64,000 bases of DNA from Tricholoma matsutake (lineage: Eukaryota; Basidiomycota; Agaricomycetes; Agaricales; Tricholomataceae): assembly GCA_026075535.2 (NCBI GenBank), contig AP026540.1, positions 4,092,001-4,156,000 on the forward strand, given 5' to 3'. A model generated the notes under the pieces. It saw nothing but the letters and a program-made list of their open reading frames with translations. It was not told the origin of the DNA and did not search any database. Below, piece by piece: positions 9,916-21,083 of the stretch (its first letter is position 1; the number at the start of each line of letters is the position of its first letter). The position numbers were made by a program, and so were the translations under genes.

Positions 9916-10490
9916 CACCACCCGCCCCCAGCCCCACGAGCAACTGCTCAGGGGGTGGATCACTGGTGGAATGACCATGACAACACCTGGAAGGAGGAGA
10001 TGACACCGCCATGAAGACCACCTGCCCCCAGCCTCGCAAGCACCTGCTTGTGGGGTGGATAAGGGTGGAACAGTGAGGACAATGGGGGGATGACAATTGG
10101 GGGATGATGAACAGGAGACGCCACCCAGGACCGACGACACTGACAAAACTGACGCCAACCACAGAACGACACACCACCCACATCCAGCCTCATGAGCAAC
10201 TGCTCATGGGGTGGATGGTGGGTGGAATGATGATGAGGGGGATGGGAGACGAGAGGAAAGGGAGACGAGGGGGGAGGGGGGAGGGGGGAGGGAGACAATG
10301 AGGGAGATGACAATGACACCTGCCTGGGGGGAGGAGGGGAGACAGCGAGGGAGACTGACAGGGATGATGCCAACACCACATGCCACGGGGTGAATACAGG
10401 GGTGCGAGAGTGTGGGAATGACAGGGAACAGGGAAGGAGGACCACCCACCACTGCCGCAAGCCCCTGCTCATGGGGTGGATGGGAGGGAC
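9916..10490 (+). repeat. Four copies of the CACGAGCA hairpin repeat, HpT-2
   Basis: Units lie near 9916-9972, 10020-10072, 10168-10231 and 10445-10490. The third has a perfect stem CATGAGCA (10191-10198) / TGCTCATG (10201-10208). The flanking GGGGTGGAT and GGGTGGAATGA are kept in most. Confidence 0.75.
10242..10360 (+). repeat. Purine-rich G-run tract
   Basis: One strand is almost only A and G. Four runs of six or so G lie within 10269-10293, which meets the usual four G-tract rule for a quadruplex. A weaker purine tandem repeat (AAGGGAGACAAGAGGG) occupies the same place in HpT-3 (53690-53765). Confidence 0.5.
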
Positions 10491-10583
10491 AATGATGACA
10501 ATGTGCAGCCCCACCACCACCAACTGCTATGTGAGAGGTGAGAGTCACGGGCACACGAGGGGGATTGTGGGGGGAGCAGGAGG

Positions 10584-10691
10584 CCCTCGCATTTGTGAGG
10601 GGTTTTTTTTTGTCAAATTAGTAGTCCTCCCATTCATGAGGGAGCTTAGATGTATATTACATAAATCATACCCCTCATATGTGTGAGGGGG
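10584..10691 (+). repeat. GC hairpins with T run, HpT-2
   Basis: CCCTCGC (10584-10590) pairs with GTGAGGG (10595-10601) and is followed by a run of nine T. CCCCTCA (10671-10677) pairs with TGAGGGG (10684-10690). These correspond to the hairpins at 2140-2402 and 53957-53984. Confidence 0.65.
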
Positions 10692-11004
10692 TCAATAAAC
10701 TATATATTAAATCTATAAAAATTAAGTGACTACTTGAATAGTTTGACTATGATAGTAATAAATATGATAGTAATAAATACCCAAATTACCTCATGGACTC
10801 CATGTGGATTAATGCAGACTCCATGCCAAATGGGAAAGGATTCTTCATTTGGGTCACCACTTGGTTGGAGTCCATGCAGACTTATGTGGACTCCGTGCAG
10901 ACTGGGGCGGACTCTGCATGGACTGGTGTGGACTCCGTGTGGAAGGGGGTGTAATTTTTCATTTTGGTCACCAGATGGTCGAACTCCACACAGAGTCCAC
11001 ACAG

Positions 11005-11033
11005 TCCATGCAGAACATATGGGGCAGTGTAAA
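11005..11033 (-). repeat. HpT-2 right terminal inverted repeat
   Basis: Exact inverse of the left end. Confidence 0.95.
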
Positions 11034-11040
11034 TTACAGA

Positions 11041-11453
11041 CTGTGAGTCTATGATACAGTAAGAGAAAGGGTCAATACTCACTCCTCAGTGTCAGTAAAG
11101 TAGTGGTTGACAACTGAGGAGTTGAGGAGGCAATGCATATTGATAAGGGATCAGTCATGTGATGGTGTCCAGTATGTAAGCACTGACAGAGATAGACGAT
11201 GTAGTCCAACAATTTCTGCAGGTGCAAACTGCGACAATGGTTTGCACAGGGTATTGACTGTGAGAATGGTGAGAGTACAATAGGGGCTGATGGATTGACA
11301 TATCAGAATGTTTGTAGATGGTTGGTGCAAAAGGCGCCTCGTTGCGCGAAAAGGTGCCTCATTGCGCAAAAGGTGCTTTGTTGCATGAACATTTGTGCGT
11401 GTGCAGAAATGTTCACAAATCTGCACCAACGGCTTGTAAGGTGTTCCCCTTAT
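11041..11453. other. Unassigned stretch with a short tandem repeat
   Basis: No gene is recognised. At 11331-11391 a roughly 19 bp unit of the form AAAGGTGCCTCATTGCGCA occurs three times with substitutions. It is enclosed by GGTTGGTGCA (about 11319) and its inverse TGCACCAAC (11422). The sequence runs into the truncated LTR of Gy2. Confidence 0.4.
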
Positions 11454-11899
11454 AGAAAGGACTTGGCTTCAACTTATAAGAAATTGCGCCCTTCTCCTCG
11501 TCAAGTGTCCTAATTTCAAGACAAGGGTAAGGAGGATGACCAGAGGTCCGGAGATTTTCTGGAGAGGATGAGCAAAAGTTTGAGATAGACTTAAGAGAGT
11601 AATTGGAGTTCTAATTGGGATAGAATTAAGTGGGAGACTTGGTTGATTTACAAACTGTTAATACAAGATGAAAGTAGCTAGCTTAAATACTAAAGGCCAG
11701 AGGCGATAGGGGTTTCCGAGGCTGTGATAATTGCAAACTGGCTTCTGAGATAAATAACCTGAAACTGTTTCATCGAATTGGAAATGAGGGAATTTCACCT
11801 CTAGGCAGTGCTGCTGATAGGAGGTGGGCTGTGATGCAAGGCAGCCAGAAAGGGGACAGAAAATGATTGGAAATCTGGTTGAGAGAATCAGTCTTGACA
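11454..11899 (-). repeat. Gy2 3' LTR, truncated
   Basis: Matches 55200-55412 plus 61147-61372 and ends AGTCTTGACA at 11899. About 160 bp of the distal end is absent. Just inside, the minus strand reads CTAAGGGGGAAATAC (11914-11900), a polypurine tract, as expected beside a 3' LTR. Confidence 0.85.
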
Positions 11900-12048
11900 G
11901 TATTTCCCCCTTAGTGCCGAGCCTATGAGGCACATGAAGGTTCAAATCCAAATCAGGGAATTATTATTATTATTATTATTTGTTGATTTTGTTGGGGTTC
12001 CCAGGTCTTCCTACAACCACCACAACCCCACTACTCCTTTCAACAAAG

Positions 12049-12906
12049 ATGTCCTCTGTCCCCTCATATGCAGAAAAGATAGCGGCCATCAAGGCCCAGC
12101 AGGAGTGATTGATGGAGGAGCTCCAGTTGGAAGAAGAGGCCAGGGAGGCTGAGCAGCGCTGAGCAGCAGAGGAGGCTGCTAAAGTGGAGGCTGCTAGGGT
12201 GGAGGCAGAGAAAAAGGCTGCAGAGGAGGAATGGAAGAAGACTGCTGCCACCAAGAGGGCGGAAAAGAAGTGGAAAGCTGGAGAGGTGGAGCCTGAAGAG
12301 GCTGAAGGGAGCACCTCTCCCAAGAAGAAGGTGAAAGGAAAGGCGAGGGCAGAGGGGGCCAACAATGAGGCCCCTGCACGGATACAAGCTGTGATTTCTT
12401 GTAAAAGGTGAGTTCAGCGTATCTTCTTGTAATTCCAGGCTGACTCTTAGTAGATGTTTGAGTAAAAAATTGTTGTGTTTCCGGATGGGAACCCGGGGCC
12501 AAGCCTGCAAGCCTTGCACCAAGGCAAAACATAAGTGTGAGGAGGTTGTGTGGGAGGGGCAGCAGTTGCTGGTGGGACCCAGGCTAGGGGAGGACGATGG
12601 GTGATGGGGATACTGAGGGAATTGGTGGGGGCAGTGAAGGGGGTGAAGAAGGAGCTCCAGGAACTCCAGGTGATAAGCGAAGGAGTTTTGGCACTCCAAG
12701 ACTCCCTGGTGGATATCCAGGGGGCCTTGGATCCAGAGTGGAGGTAGGAGTCTGAGGAGGTAGAGGAGGACAAAGAAGAGGACAAAGGAGGTGAAGAGGA
12801 TGAAGAGGTGCAGGGAGAACTGTCAGGTTTGGCAGAGGAAGTGGAGGGTGAAGGAGTGACGGGGGAGTGGGGATTAGATTTTGCTTTTCGTTTTTTTGTT
12901 TGTTAA
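12049..12906 (+). pseudogene. Antisense accessory gene of Gy2: coiled coil, zinc cluster, acidic tail
   Basis: It lies on the strand opposite to Gy2, between its 3' LTR and chromodomain. The ATG at 12049 opens MSSVPSYAEKIAAIKAQQ. About 100 residues of A/E/K-rich heptads (AEKKAAEEEWKKTAATKRAE) follow, a long coiled coil, then SPKKKVKGKARAEG, a basic stretch like a nuclear signal. After CKR comes GTGAGT and, 44-47 bp later, CTGACTCTTAG, a likely intron. The next exon encodes ACKPCTKAKHKC, a C-X2-C-X6-C half of a Zn2Cys6-like cluster. A leucine-rich segment (ILRELVGAVKGVKKEL) and an acidic tail (EVEEDKEEDKGGEEDEE) close the protein. Two TGA in the coiled coil, one TAG and a small frame change near 12550-12600 make this copy a pseudogene. 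The function is unknown. The DNA-binding role is inferred from the cluster. Confidence 0.6.
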
Positions 12907-13032
12907 AATGAATGAATGTTGTTTGTTAAAATGAATGAATGTTGTTTGTTTGGGATTTGTATGATTGTTAGGTGGAGAGAGGACTGGGTTTCCATGGGTA
13001 ATGAGTGTGGTAGTTCATGATGAGTTCCTGGG
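12907..13032 (-). other. Gy2 3' non-coding side with a 24 bp tandem duplication
   Basis: TTTGTTAAAATGAATGAATG occurs twice in tandem (about 12898-12944). The following GGGTAATGAGTG to TTCCTGGG aligns with 14000-14052 of Gy1. The last five bases, CTGGG, are the target duplication of Gy1. Confidence 0.6.
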
Positions 13033-13738
13033 TATTAAGAACTGATCCTAGAGGCCACTTCGGAATCCGTCCGGACACTGTGGGTGATGATAGCAGGAGA
13101 TTGTCGGGACGATGCAGATTCTGTGGGAGGGGGAACGGAAAGGACTTGGCTTCAGCTTGTAAGAAGCTGCGCCCTTCACCTCGTCTGGTGTCCTAATTTC
13201 AAGTCAAGGGTTTAGAGGTAGGAGCGGGAAAGTGTGGGTAAACACGGGGAGGAGTACGGAGGGACTTAGGTTGAGTTCAGATGAGACTAGAACTTCGGAG
13301 GGAGACTAGAGGTTGAGTCAAATGTAGTTCAGACTATTAGAGGACAGGGGTTGGAGTAGAAGGAGGTTTTAGATTGGCAGGGTAAAGTCAAGTCTATGTC
13401 GATATACGAACTGAGGAATACAAGGCGAAACTAACTAAGCTTAAATACTGTAGTCCAGAATAATGCGGAACAGGAACGAAGACTGCGGCAGTGTCTTGAC
13501 TGCATAGATAAATTACCTATAGGAGCCGCACAGGAATCCGTAGTTGAATTTGCAATAGAGACGGCAGCCTTGGAAAGGCAGCCGTGGATGCTGTACAAGG
13601 CGGCCTGATGCACAGCAGCATTGGCAGTGCAAGGCAGCCAGGAACAAAATCGGGAGGCATAGACAAAAGTCATGTTCAATGTGCGGGAAAGAGTCGGATG
13701 GATGCGGGTTCCAATCGGGCAAGGAACGGTTCTTGACA
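13033..13738 (-). repeat. Gy1 3' LTR (706 bp)
   Basis: The left end reads TATTAAGAAC where the other copy has TGTTAAGAAC. The right end is GGTTCTTGACA. It is longer than the 5' LTR by small indels, including a 16 bp stretch near 13485. The polypurine tract CTAAGGGGGAAATAC lies just inside on the minus strand. Confidence 0.95.
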
Positions 13739-13796
13739 GTATTTCCCCCTTAGTGCTGAGCCTACGAGGCACATGAGGGTTTGAGTCCAAATGAGG

Positions 13797-13915
13797 AGGA
13801 GAGTGAGGATGAAGAAGAGGGTGAGGAGGGTGAAGAGAAGGATGAGGGTGGAGACGTGGGCAAAGTTGGGGGAGAGGAAGATGAAGATGGAGAGGGAGAA
13901 GCGGAGGTAGTGTAG
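13797..13915 (+). pseudogene. Remnant of the antisense accessory gene in Gy1
   Basis: Encodes only an acidic tail (EEESEDEEEGEEGEEKDEGG and so on) ending in TAG. It is equivalent to the C-terminus of the gene at 12049-12906. The 58 bp between LTR and tail match Gy2 up to AAATCCAAATCAGG. About 0.8 kb of the gene has been deleted at that point. Confidence 0.55.
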
Positions 13916-13989
13916 GGATCCGGTCAGATCCAAAAAAATCTTTTTTCAATGAATTTTGTTTCTGAGTAGAAAAGCAACGTGAATAGCTT

Positions 13990-15457
13990 TTAAGTGGGTA
14001 ATGGACCAGGTTTCTGCGGGTAGTGGGTGTGAAAATCCGCAAGGAGTTCTTGGGTGTGGTCAAGTTCTGTAACAAGTCTCTTCATCGGTTCCCTGGTAAC
14101 CTTCCCATCGGACGAGGTAGAGAATCTTGCAGCGACATCGGTTGTCGACTTTGGAGTCGAGGACTTTGGCGATCTCATATTCAAGCTCGTCATCAATGGT
14201 GATCAGAGGAGGTGGAGGTTGTACTCGATTTGGAATTGTGTTCAGGGAGTGTTTCTCTAGTGGAGAGACATGGAAAACAGGGTGAATGGCCCGCATGTGA
14301 TCCAGGAGCCACAGGGTGACTGAGTGAGTGCCTGGGCAGGCGATGATTTTGAAGGGCCCATGGTGCTTTTCGGAAAGTTTCTTGGAAGGACGTGTGGTGC
14401 GGATATTTTCTGCAGTGACATAGGCAGAATCACCAATGTTGAAGTTGGGTGCGGGTGCCCGATGTTTGTCCGCAGGACCTTGATAACGCTCTTGAGCAGC
14501 CGCAAGTTGTTTCCGAAGCTCCTGATGAAGGTTGTCTAAGTTGACGACAAACTCGCAGGCACGCTGTGAAGCTAAGTCGCGTTCTGGAAAGACAGAAATG
14601 TTTGGGTGATAGCCTTTGTTGGCAAAGAAAGGGGATATGCCTGTAGAGGCGGAAGGAGCATTGTTGTAGGCAAATTCACCCAAGGGTAAGAGGTGAGACC
14701 AGTCATCCTGCTGATAGTTGCAGAAGATCCGGAGGTACTGCTCCAAGGTCTGATTAAGTCGTTCTGTCTGACCATCACCTTGCGGGTGATAACCAGAAGT
14801 GAAGTGGATCCGCATGTCGAGTGCTTTTCCGAGGGAGCGGAAGAAATGGGAGACAAACTCGGATCCCCGGTCGCAAGTGATGTGTGACGGAACACCGTGC
14901 TTGGAGAAGACGTGGAGGATGAACAGGATGGCTAGTTCTTGGGCTGTGATTTCATTGACAGTTGGGATGAAGATGCCTTGCTTGGTGAGGCGGTCAACGA
15001 TGACCAGGATAGCAGTGTGACCGTTGGAGTTGGGTAGTTGTTCAATGAAGTTCATGGAGATGGAGTTCCAAGGTCGTTCCAGAACCGGAAGTTGTTTTAG
15101 GAACCCGTAGGGCTTGTGTTGAGGCGATTTGGATCGTTTGCAAGTGGTACAGGATTTGCAGAATTCTTGCACAAAGGTGCGGAGGTTTGGCCAGACATAT
15201 TACCGGCGGACAAGCTGCTGGGTTTTGTTTTGTCCGAAGTGACCAGAAAGGATGTGATCGTGTTTGAACTGAAGGACTTTGAGGTGAAGATCCGCGACGT
15301 CCAGAACACAAATCCGGTCAAAGTGGCAGAGAAGACCTGCCTCGTCTATGGTCCAGTTGGGGTCAACAGGTGTCGGAAGATGTGCAGATGATAAAGGGTC
15401 AAGGGGTAGGGAGGTGCAGATGTCGTGGCGAAGTTTCTCAATATCCATGATTACTGC
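13990..15457 (-). pseudogene. pol: Integrase and chromodomain of Gy1
   Basis: Continues the pol frame after Gy3 is removed (TPILRQ then AVIMDIEKL). The HHCC zinc finger lies at HDHILSGH to CTTC, with one TAA stop inside (RR-stop-YVWP). The DDE core has SISMNFIEQLP, where the first catalytic Asp is Asn, then CDRGSEF and GQTERLNQTLEQYL. A C-terminal barrel region (RTTRPSKKLSEKHHGPFKII) and a chromodomain (YEIAKVLDSKV, ILYLVRWEGYQGTDEET) follow. An 11-13 base deletion in the chromodomain shifts the frame at 14060; Gy2 keeps the full TSWLPTTELD. The last residues read in the second frame to about 13990. Confidence 0.85.
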
Positions 15458-15462
15458 CTGTC

Positions 15463-15888
15463 TGTAAGGGGACTAGGGGGGTGCCCTGTGTGTTTTTCCT
15501 ATTTTTTATGTTCGTCCTATATTTTTCCCCACCTCATTTCCTTCTATTCTTCATTTTCTATGATTTTTCCGCATTTTATTACTAATTTTCCCTTGCTATC
15601 ATGTTTGTACATGTTGACACTTTTATATTTAGAGGCGGAGTACCCCTTCCGACACATACCCCTTGGTATGATGTCATTCAGCGGCCTTGATCCGCCTTGA
15701 TCCGCCTTTTTCTATTTTTAGGTTATATTTGATTTTTGTCGTCTTCACATATACTGGGCATCAGCAAGGGGATCCTTAGAGTTTTCTCTTCGGATTTCCC
15801 TTTGCTAGGTGTGTCCCCAATGCCTGTATTATGTAGTATAATTTTAACTTCGGATTTCCCTTTGCTAGAGGCTTAGGTTGCCCTTATA
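15463..15888 (+). repeat. Gy3 5' LTR (426 bp)
   Basis: TGTAAGGGG to CCCTTATA. Only about ten differences from the 3' copy are visible. CTTCGGATTTCCCTTTGCTAG occurs twice within it. TTTTTATGTTCGTCCTATATTT is an A/T-rich promoter-like region. Confidence 0.95.
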
Positions 15889-16054
15889 GTAGAAAACTCT
15901 CCCCTAAGGCCCGAAAATCGCGAACACGCTGCCCAAGATAGGCAGGTACGGACTGGACGACGCTTCCCAAAGCTCCACAGAGTCCCTACACACCGTTCCA
16001 GATAATCTCGCCTTTATTACGCCACCATTTTCGCCAAACGCGCTCCCTAGCGAC

Positions 16055-17173
16055 ATGGACGCATCAGAACGCTTTGACGCGCTTGAAAGCAACGTTTCCG
16101 GAATGTGCACGCAAATCAACTCGCTTAAATCTACGATTGAAAACTTCGTTAGGACCCTCCAGGCTAACCCTACGACCAATAGTTCCCGCTTTACAACTCC
16201 AAGCGCACCCAACAACGACATTTTGCCAAATGTGTCCACTAAGGAATGTGCCCAGATCAAACTGTCCCCCCCCACCAAATTTAATGGTGCATGTGCGCAG
16301 GGACGTGCATTCCTTAATTCCTGTGAGTTATACATTAGTCTCCAGTCGCATCAATTCGTCGATGAGGCTGCAAAAATTTATTGGGCCTTCACATACATGA
16401 AATCTGAATGCGCCTATCTCTATGTGGACCGTATCCTACGTCAAACTAAAGAACTCAGTTCTCTACCTTTCTCCACTTGGGGTGACTTTCGAGCTGAGTT
16501 CGTATGCCACTTCTGCCCCCTCAATGAATGCCACTGAGCAGTGACACGACTTGAGTCATCCGCTTACCACCAGGGACGTCGATCCGTGGATGACTATATT
16601 GATGAGTTCAAGGATTTGGTGGACATGGCAGGATATGGGAGTGGGTTACCAGTGGTGGTGAAGTTCCGACGGGGGATCAACCAAGAAATTCAGGACCAGA
16701 TTGCACAGATGTTGGAAGGGCGCCCAGCAGACGATGATATCCTTGCTTGGTATGAAGCTGCTTCACTCTGTGACAAGAACCGACTCACAAATGCGGTGTT
16801 TAATGCTGCATTCCATGCTCCAACTACCACTCATACGCCCTACACCTTCAATCGAAGCCTCCCCCGCCCTAACCCCATTCCTGTTTGTCAAACTCCCACA
16901 CCAGCCGTCAATGTCCCAGTACCAATGGATGTTGATGCAGCCCGCAGCCGTGCACGTAAGTTGGATCTCTGCTACCATTGTGGGGAACCTGGACACAGGG
17001 CTGGAGCATGTCCCCATCGTCAGGATATCCGCATGCTCACCCCCGAGGGACGAGACGAACTCCTGCAAGATTTGTTGGCACTTGTAGATGTTGAGGAAGC
17101 GAAGGATCAAGTTGCAGAGGAGATTAAGTTGGAAGTTGTAGAGGAGCAGGATTTTCCTATTCGCAGCGAGTGA
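16055..17173 (+). pseudogene. gag: Gag of Gy3
   Basis: Starts MDASERFDALESNV, with a short coiled coil in the first 40 residues. A Ty3-type capsid domain follows, and near residue 310 a standard CCHC knuckle, CYHCGEPGHRAGAC. One in-frame TGA at 16535-16537 (NECH-stop-AVTRLES) interrupts an otherwise open 372 codon frame. Relatives suggest an Arg there. The frame ends at TGA 17171-17173, overlapping the pol frame by about 45 bases in the -1 phase. This indicates -1 frameshifting or reinitiation. Confidence 0.85.
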
Positions 17174-20100
17174 ATTGTACGCCCTCACTGCCTGTCCATA
17201 ACCGCTTTGAAGTCTTGTCAGTTGAATCCCCGGAGAATGAATCCATTTCTGTGACTGCTCCCCTCTCTGACCCTTCGAGGTTGGCTAAAGACATACCTGC
17301 TCTCCCCATCTCTCCTTCTACTCCACGTCCCAAAATTAAATCATGGGAATGTAAACTACCACGCAAGTATATTGTGGCATCCACTCCCTCTGCACATTCC
17401 TTAAACCTAGCCATCAAACTGCAGACGACCGACACTGGACAGATACTTGGTGTCTCTGCGCTCCTGGACTCTGGTGCGACTGGTCTCTTCATCAATTCCC
17501 ATCTGGTACAACAACATTGCCTAAATACTTGCTCACTCTCATGTCTGATACCTGTATATAACGTGGATGGATCCCCAAATGAAGCTGGTGCCATCCGAGA
17601 GGTTGCAGACCTGGTTCTCCATTACAAAGATCATAGTGAGCATGCCCTTTTTGCTGTCACTCAATTAGGAAAGCAAAAGGTGATTTTGGGATATCCATGG
17701 CTTTGAGACCATAACCCAGAGGTCGACTGGCGTACTGGGGAGGTTACCATGAGCTGATGTCCATCCCGCTGTCGGATGTGTTTCACAGAAGCCAGGCAAG
17801 AACATCGTGGACAGAAGGCGGCAATACGATGTACTCAGAAGTGTCGTGCTGGACCCCTGCCTATACCTGAAGTGGAATTGGAAGGGGTTCCTGATCTAAT
17901 GCCGGACTCGGATGATGATGATGAGGACCCAGAGGAAGTGGAGGAGGGTGATCGGATCTTCTACACTGCGATTCGCTCATCGCATGAGGTGTGTGCCACA
18001 TCAAACATATCCCAACGCCTCGCCGAGGCCTTCCACAAAAACAACGCTGCTAAATCCTCTACTAACTCCTTACTCCCTCATCTCCATGAGTTTGAAGACG
18101 TGTTCTCCAAGGAGTCATTCGACTCTCTTCCTGCGCGCAAGCCATGGGATCACGCGATCGAACTCACCCCCAGTGCAACCCCTTCATCCTGCAAGGTCTA
18201 TCCTCTCTCTCTGGAAGAACAATGGCAGCTTGACCAGTTCATCGACGAGCACCTGGCCTCTGGACGTATTCGACCATTGAAGTCACCCATGGCCTCTCCC
18301 TTTTTCTTTGTCAAGAAGAAGGATGGCTCACTTCGACCAGTTCAAGACTACAGAAGGCTCAACAACATCACGGTCAAAAATCGCTACCCACTACCCCTCA
18401 TCTCCGAACTTGTAAACCAGCTCCATGGAGCCCGATACTTCACCAAGCTCGATGTCCATTGGGGCTATAATAATGTGAGGATAAAGGAGAGAGATGAGTG
18501 GAAGGCAGCCTTTTGTACCAACCATGGTCTTTTTGAACCGCTTGTCATGTTCTTTGGCCTTACTAATAGCCCTGCCACCTTTCAGACCATGATGAACGAC
18601 ATCTTCCACGACCTCATCCCCGAAGGCATTGTCTGCATCTATCTCGACGACATCCTCATCTTCACTCGCACGGTTGAAGAGCACTGTCGCATCATGCGCC
18701 TCATCCTAGAGCGACTTTGACGGTACAAACTCTACCTTCGTCAGGACAAATGCGAGTTCGAAAGGACCAAGATCGAGTACCTCGGCCTGATTATCTCGGA
18801 GGGTCAAGTGGAGATGGATCCTATCAAGGTAAACAGGGTCACAGCTTGGCCGATGCCCATGAACAAGAAGGAGGTGCAGTCTTTCCTGGGCTTCATCAAT
18901 TTCTATCGGGGTTTTATCAAGGATTTCTCACATCATGCACGACCACTGTTCGACTTGACAGGAAAGGAGGCATGGAGGTGGGATAATGCACAACAGGAGG
19001 CATTCGAAAAGCTTAAGGAGATGGTCACTTCTGCTCCGATCCTTACCTTTGCTGATGATTCGCATCCTTTTCGTGTAGAAGCCGACAGTTCTGACTTTGC
19101 AACGGGCACCGTGTTGTCTCAGCAGTCTCCAGAGGACCAGAAGTGGCATCCTGTTGCATTCTACTCCAAAAGCCTTAGTGCTGTAGAGCGAAACTACGAG
19201 ATCCATGACAAGGAGATGTTGGCAATAATGCGTGCACTTGAGGAGTGGCAACACTTCCTCGAGGGTGCCCAACACAAGGTGGAAATTTGGACGGATCACA
19301 AGAATCTCGAGTACTTCATGACGGCCAAGAAATTGAACCGTCGTCAAGCTCGTTGGTCCCTGTATCTATCTAGATTCGACTTCTCCTTGCACCACTGTCT
19401 GGGTCGCAGCATGGGGAAGACTGATGCCCTATCCTGACATGCAGACCATGGGGATGGCAGCGGTGACAACCAAAACATTGTGCTGTTGCAGCCAGACCTG
19501 TTCACCATTCGGGCACTGGAAGGCATCGCACCCCAGGGCGAGGAGTGGGACATCCTATGTGACATTCATCACGCAAACCGTAGCGGTTTACATGAGGATG
19601 TTGTCGCCCGAGCTGTTAAAGAACTGAGGAAGGGATCAACCCTTTCCTTACGTGCGGCAGAGTGGGCTGAAAAGGAGGACTTGTTGTATTTCAGGGATCG
19701 CATCTATGTTCCCAATGACCCAGACCTTTGCTGGCGCATCATATCCCAACACCATGACTCACAGATTGCTGGCCACCCTGGATGCTGGAAGACCTTGGAG
19801 CTCACCTCACGGAACTATTGGTGGCCACAAATGTCATGGCTCATTGGTCAGTATTGTCACACTTGTGACCTTTGCTTATGCACCAAGGTTCCTCATTGCA
19901 AGCCTATTGGTGAGCTACACCCTCTTCCTGTTCCAGAGAGTCGCTGGGATGTTGTCAGCGTCGACTTTGTGGTGGAATTGCCAGAGTCAAACGGGTTTGA
20001 TGCGGTGATGTGCACAGTTGACTCAGTGGGAAAATGCACTCACTTCATTCCCACTCACACCACTGTCAGTGCCCTAGGTGCCGCTCGACTCTACCTCCAC

Positions 20101-20988
20101 CACGTGTGGAAATTACATGGACTTCCTGGTGCCTTCCTCTCGGATCGTGGCCCTCAGTTCATGGCAGAGTTCACTCGTGAGCTGTACCGACTCCTGGGGA
20201 TCAAACTCCTCGCTTCAACCACTTATCACCCACAAACTGATGGCCAGATGGAGCGAGTCAACCAGGAACTGGAGCAGTACATCCGCCTCTTTGTCAATGA
20301 ACACCAGGACGATTGGGATGATCTCCTTCCTTTGGCTGAGTTCGGATACAACAACCATGTCCATGCTTCCACTCAACAGACCCCTTTCCTCTTAGACACT
20401 GGACAACATCCACGCATGGGATTTGAACCTCGCCAAACTCCCTCACACATCGAGACAGTGAATGAGTTCACAGAATGCATGAGGGATAGCTTGGAGGAGG
20501 CAAGGGCAGCCTTAGCAAAGGCAAAGGACAACATGGTGCGATTTTACAACCAATGCCACTCCCCAACCCCTCAGTACAAGGTTGGTGATCGAGTTTATCT
20601 TGACTCCAGTGACGTCTCCACTACACGTCCATCCAAGAAACTCACTCATCGCTTCTTGGGACCTTTCCCCATTGTCAAGTGCGTTGGAATGCATGCCTAT
20701 CGTCTACGCCTCCCAGCCTCCATGTCCAGACTCCATCCTGTCTTCCATGTTGTCAAATTGCTTCCAGTTCCCCCAGATCCGTTCCCGGGACGCCATTCAC
20801 ACCCACCACCACCACCTACAGTGATCGAGGGAGAACCCCAATACGAAGTCAAGTCAATCTTGGACAGCTGTTTGGGTCGAGGAAAACTCCAGTATTTGGT
20901 ACATTGGAAGGGTTATGGGTATGAGGAGAACTCATGGGTCGAAGAGTCTGATGTAAATGCCCCTCGGTTAATCAAGGAATTCCACTGA
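17170..20988 (+). pseudogene. pol: Pol of Gy3 (protease, RT, RNase H, integrase, chromodomain)
   Basis: One frame of about 1270 codons. Protease: [41 protein letters not shown] and the catalytic IYLDDILIF. RNase H: VEADSSDFATG and [10 protein letters not shown]. Integrase: HHCC finger (HPGCWKTLEL to CHTCDLC) and D-D-E residues in VSVDFVVELPE, LSDRGPQF and GQMERVNQELEQ. A C-terminal chromodomain (YEVKSILDSCLGRGKLQYLV, HWKGYGYEENSWV) would target integration to heterochromatin marks. Only TGA interrupts it (17704, 17755, 18718 and 19435), each at a likely Arg codon. All catalytic residues are present. Confidence 0.9.
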
Positions 20989-21083
20989 TGGCACACTGCT
21001 GCACCGCGTTGCATTCAAGTCACGGACTTTGGTCATATATGATTTCGAATGCATTGGGGCGATGCATCTTAGAGAGGGGGTGA

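Larger units (their letters stand above)
8989..11040. mobile_element. HpT-2, TIR element with hairpins, intron and tRNA-like end
   Basis: TTTACACTGCCCCATATGTTCTGCATGGA (8995-9023) is the exact inverse of 11005-11033. Subterminal words GGACTCCATG and TGGACTCCGTG recur in inverted orientation at both ends. The interior shares with HpT-1 and HpT-3 a short intron, four copies of the CACGAGCA-type hairpin unit and GC-rich hairpins with T runs. A purine-only, G-rich tract lies at 10242-10300. No transposase ORF is present. The left flank is the pol of Gy0 but the right flank is not, so no target duplication survives. The left junction GAGGTCTTTACACT is the same as in HpT-3. Confidence 0.8.

Noticed and set aside
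9346..10550. Many ORFs of 60-190 codons on both strands of HpT-2 (and likewise in HpT-3)
   Set aside because: GC-skewed, purine or pyrimidine strands give long open frames by composition. They shift with the hairpin repeats and contain no motif.
12064..12699. 211 codon minus-strand ORF (Leu/Pro/Ser-rich) opposite the antisense gene
   Set aside because: Mirror of the Glu/Lys/Ala-rich coiled coil. The plus-strand frame has ATG, intron, zinc cluster and acidic tail, and is conserved in part in Gy1.
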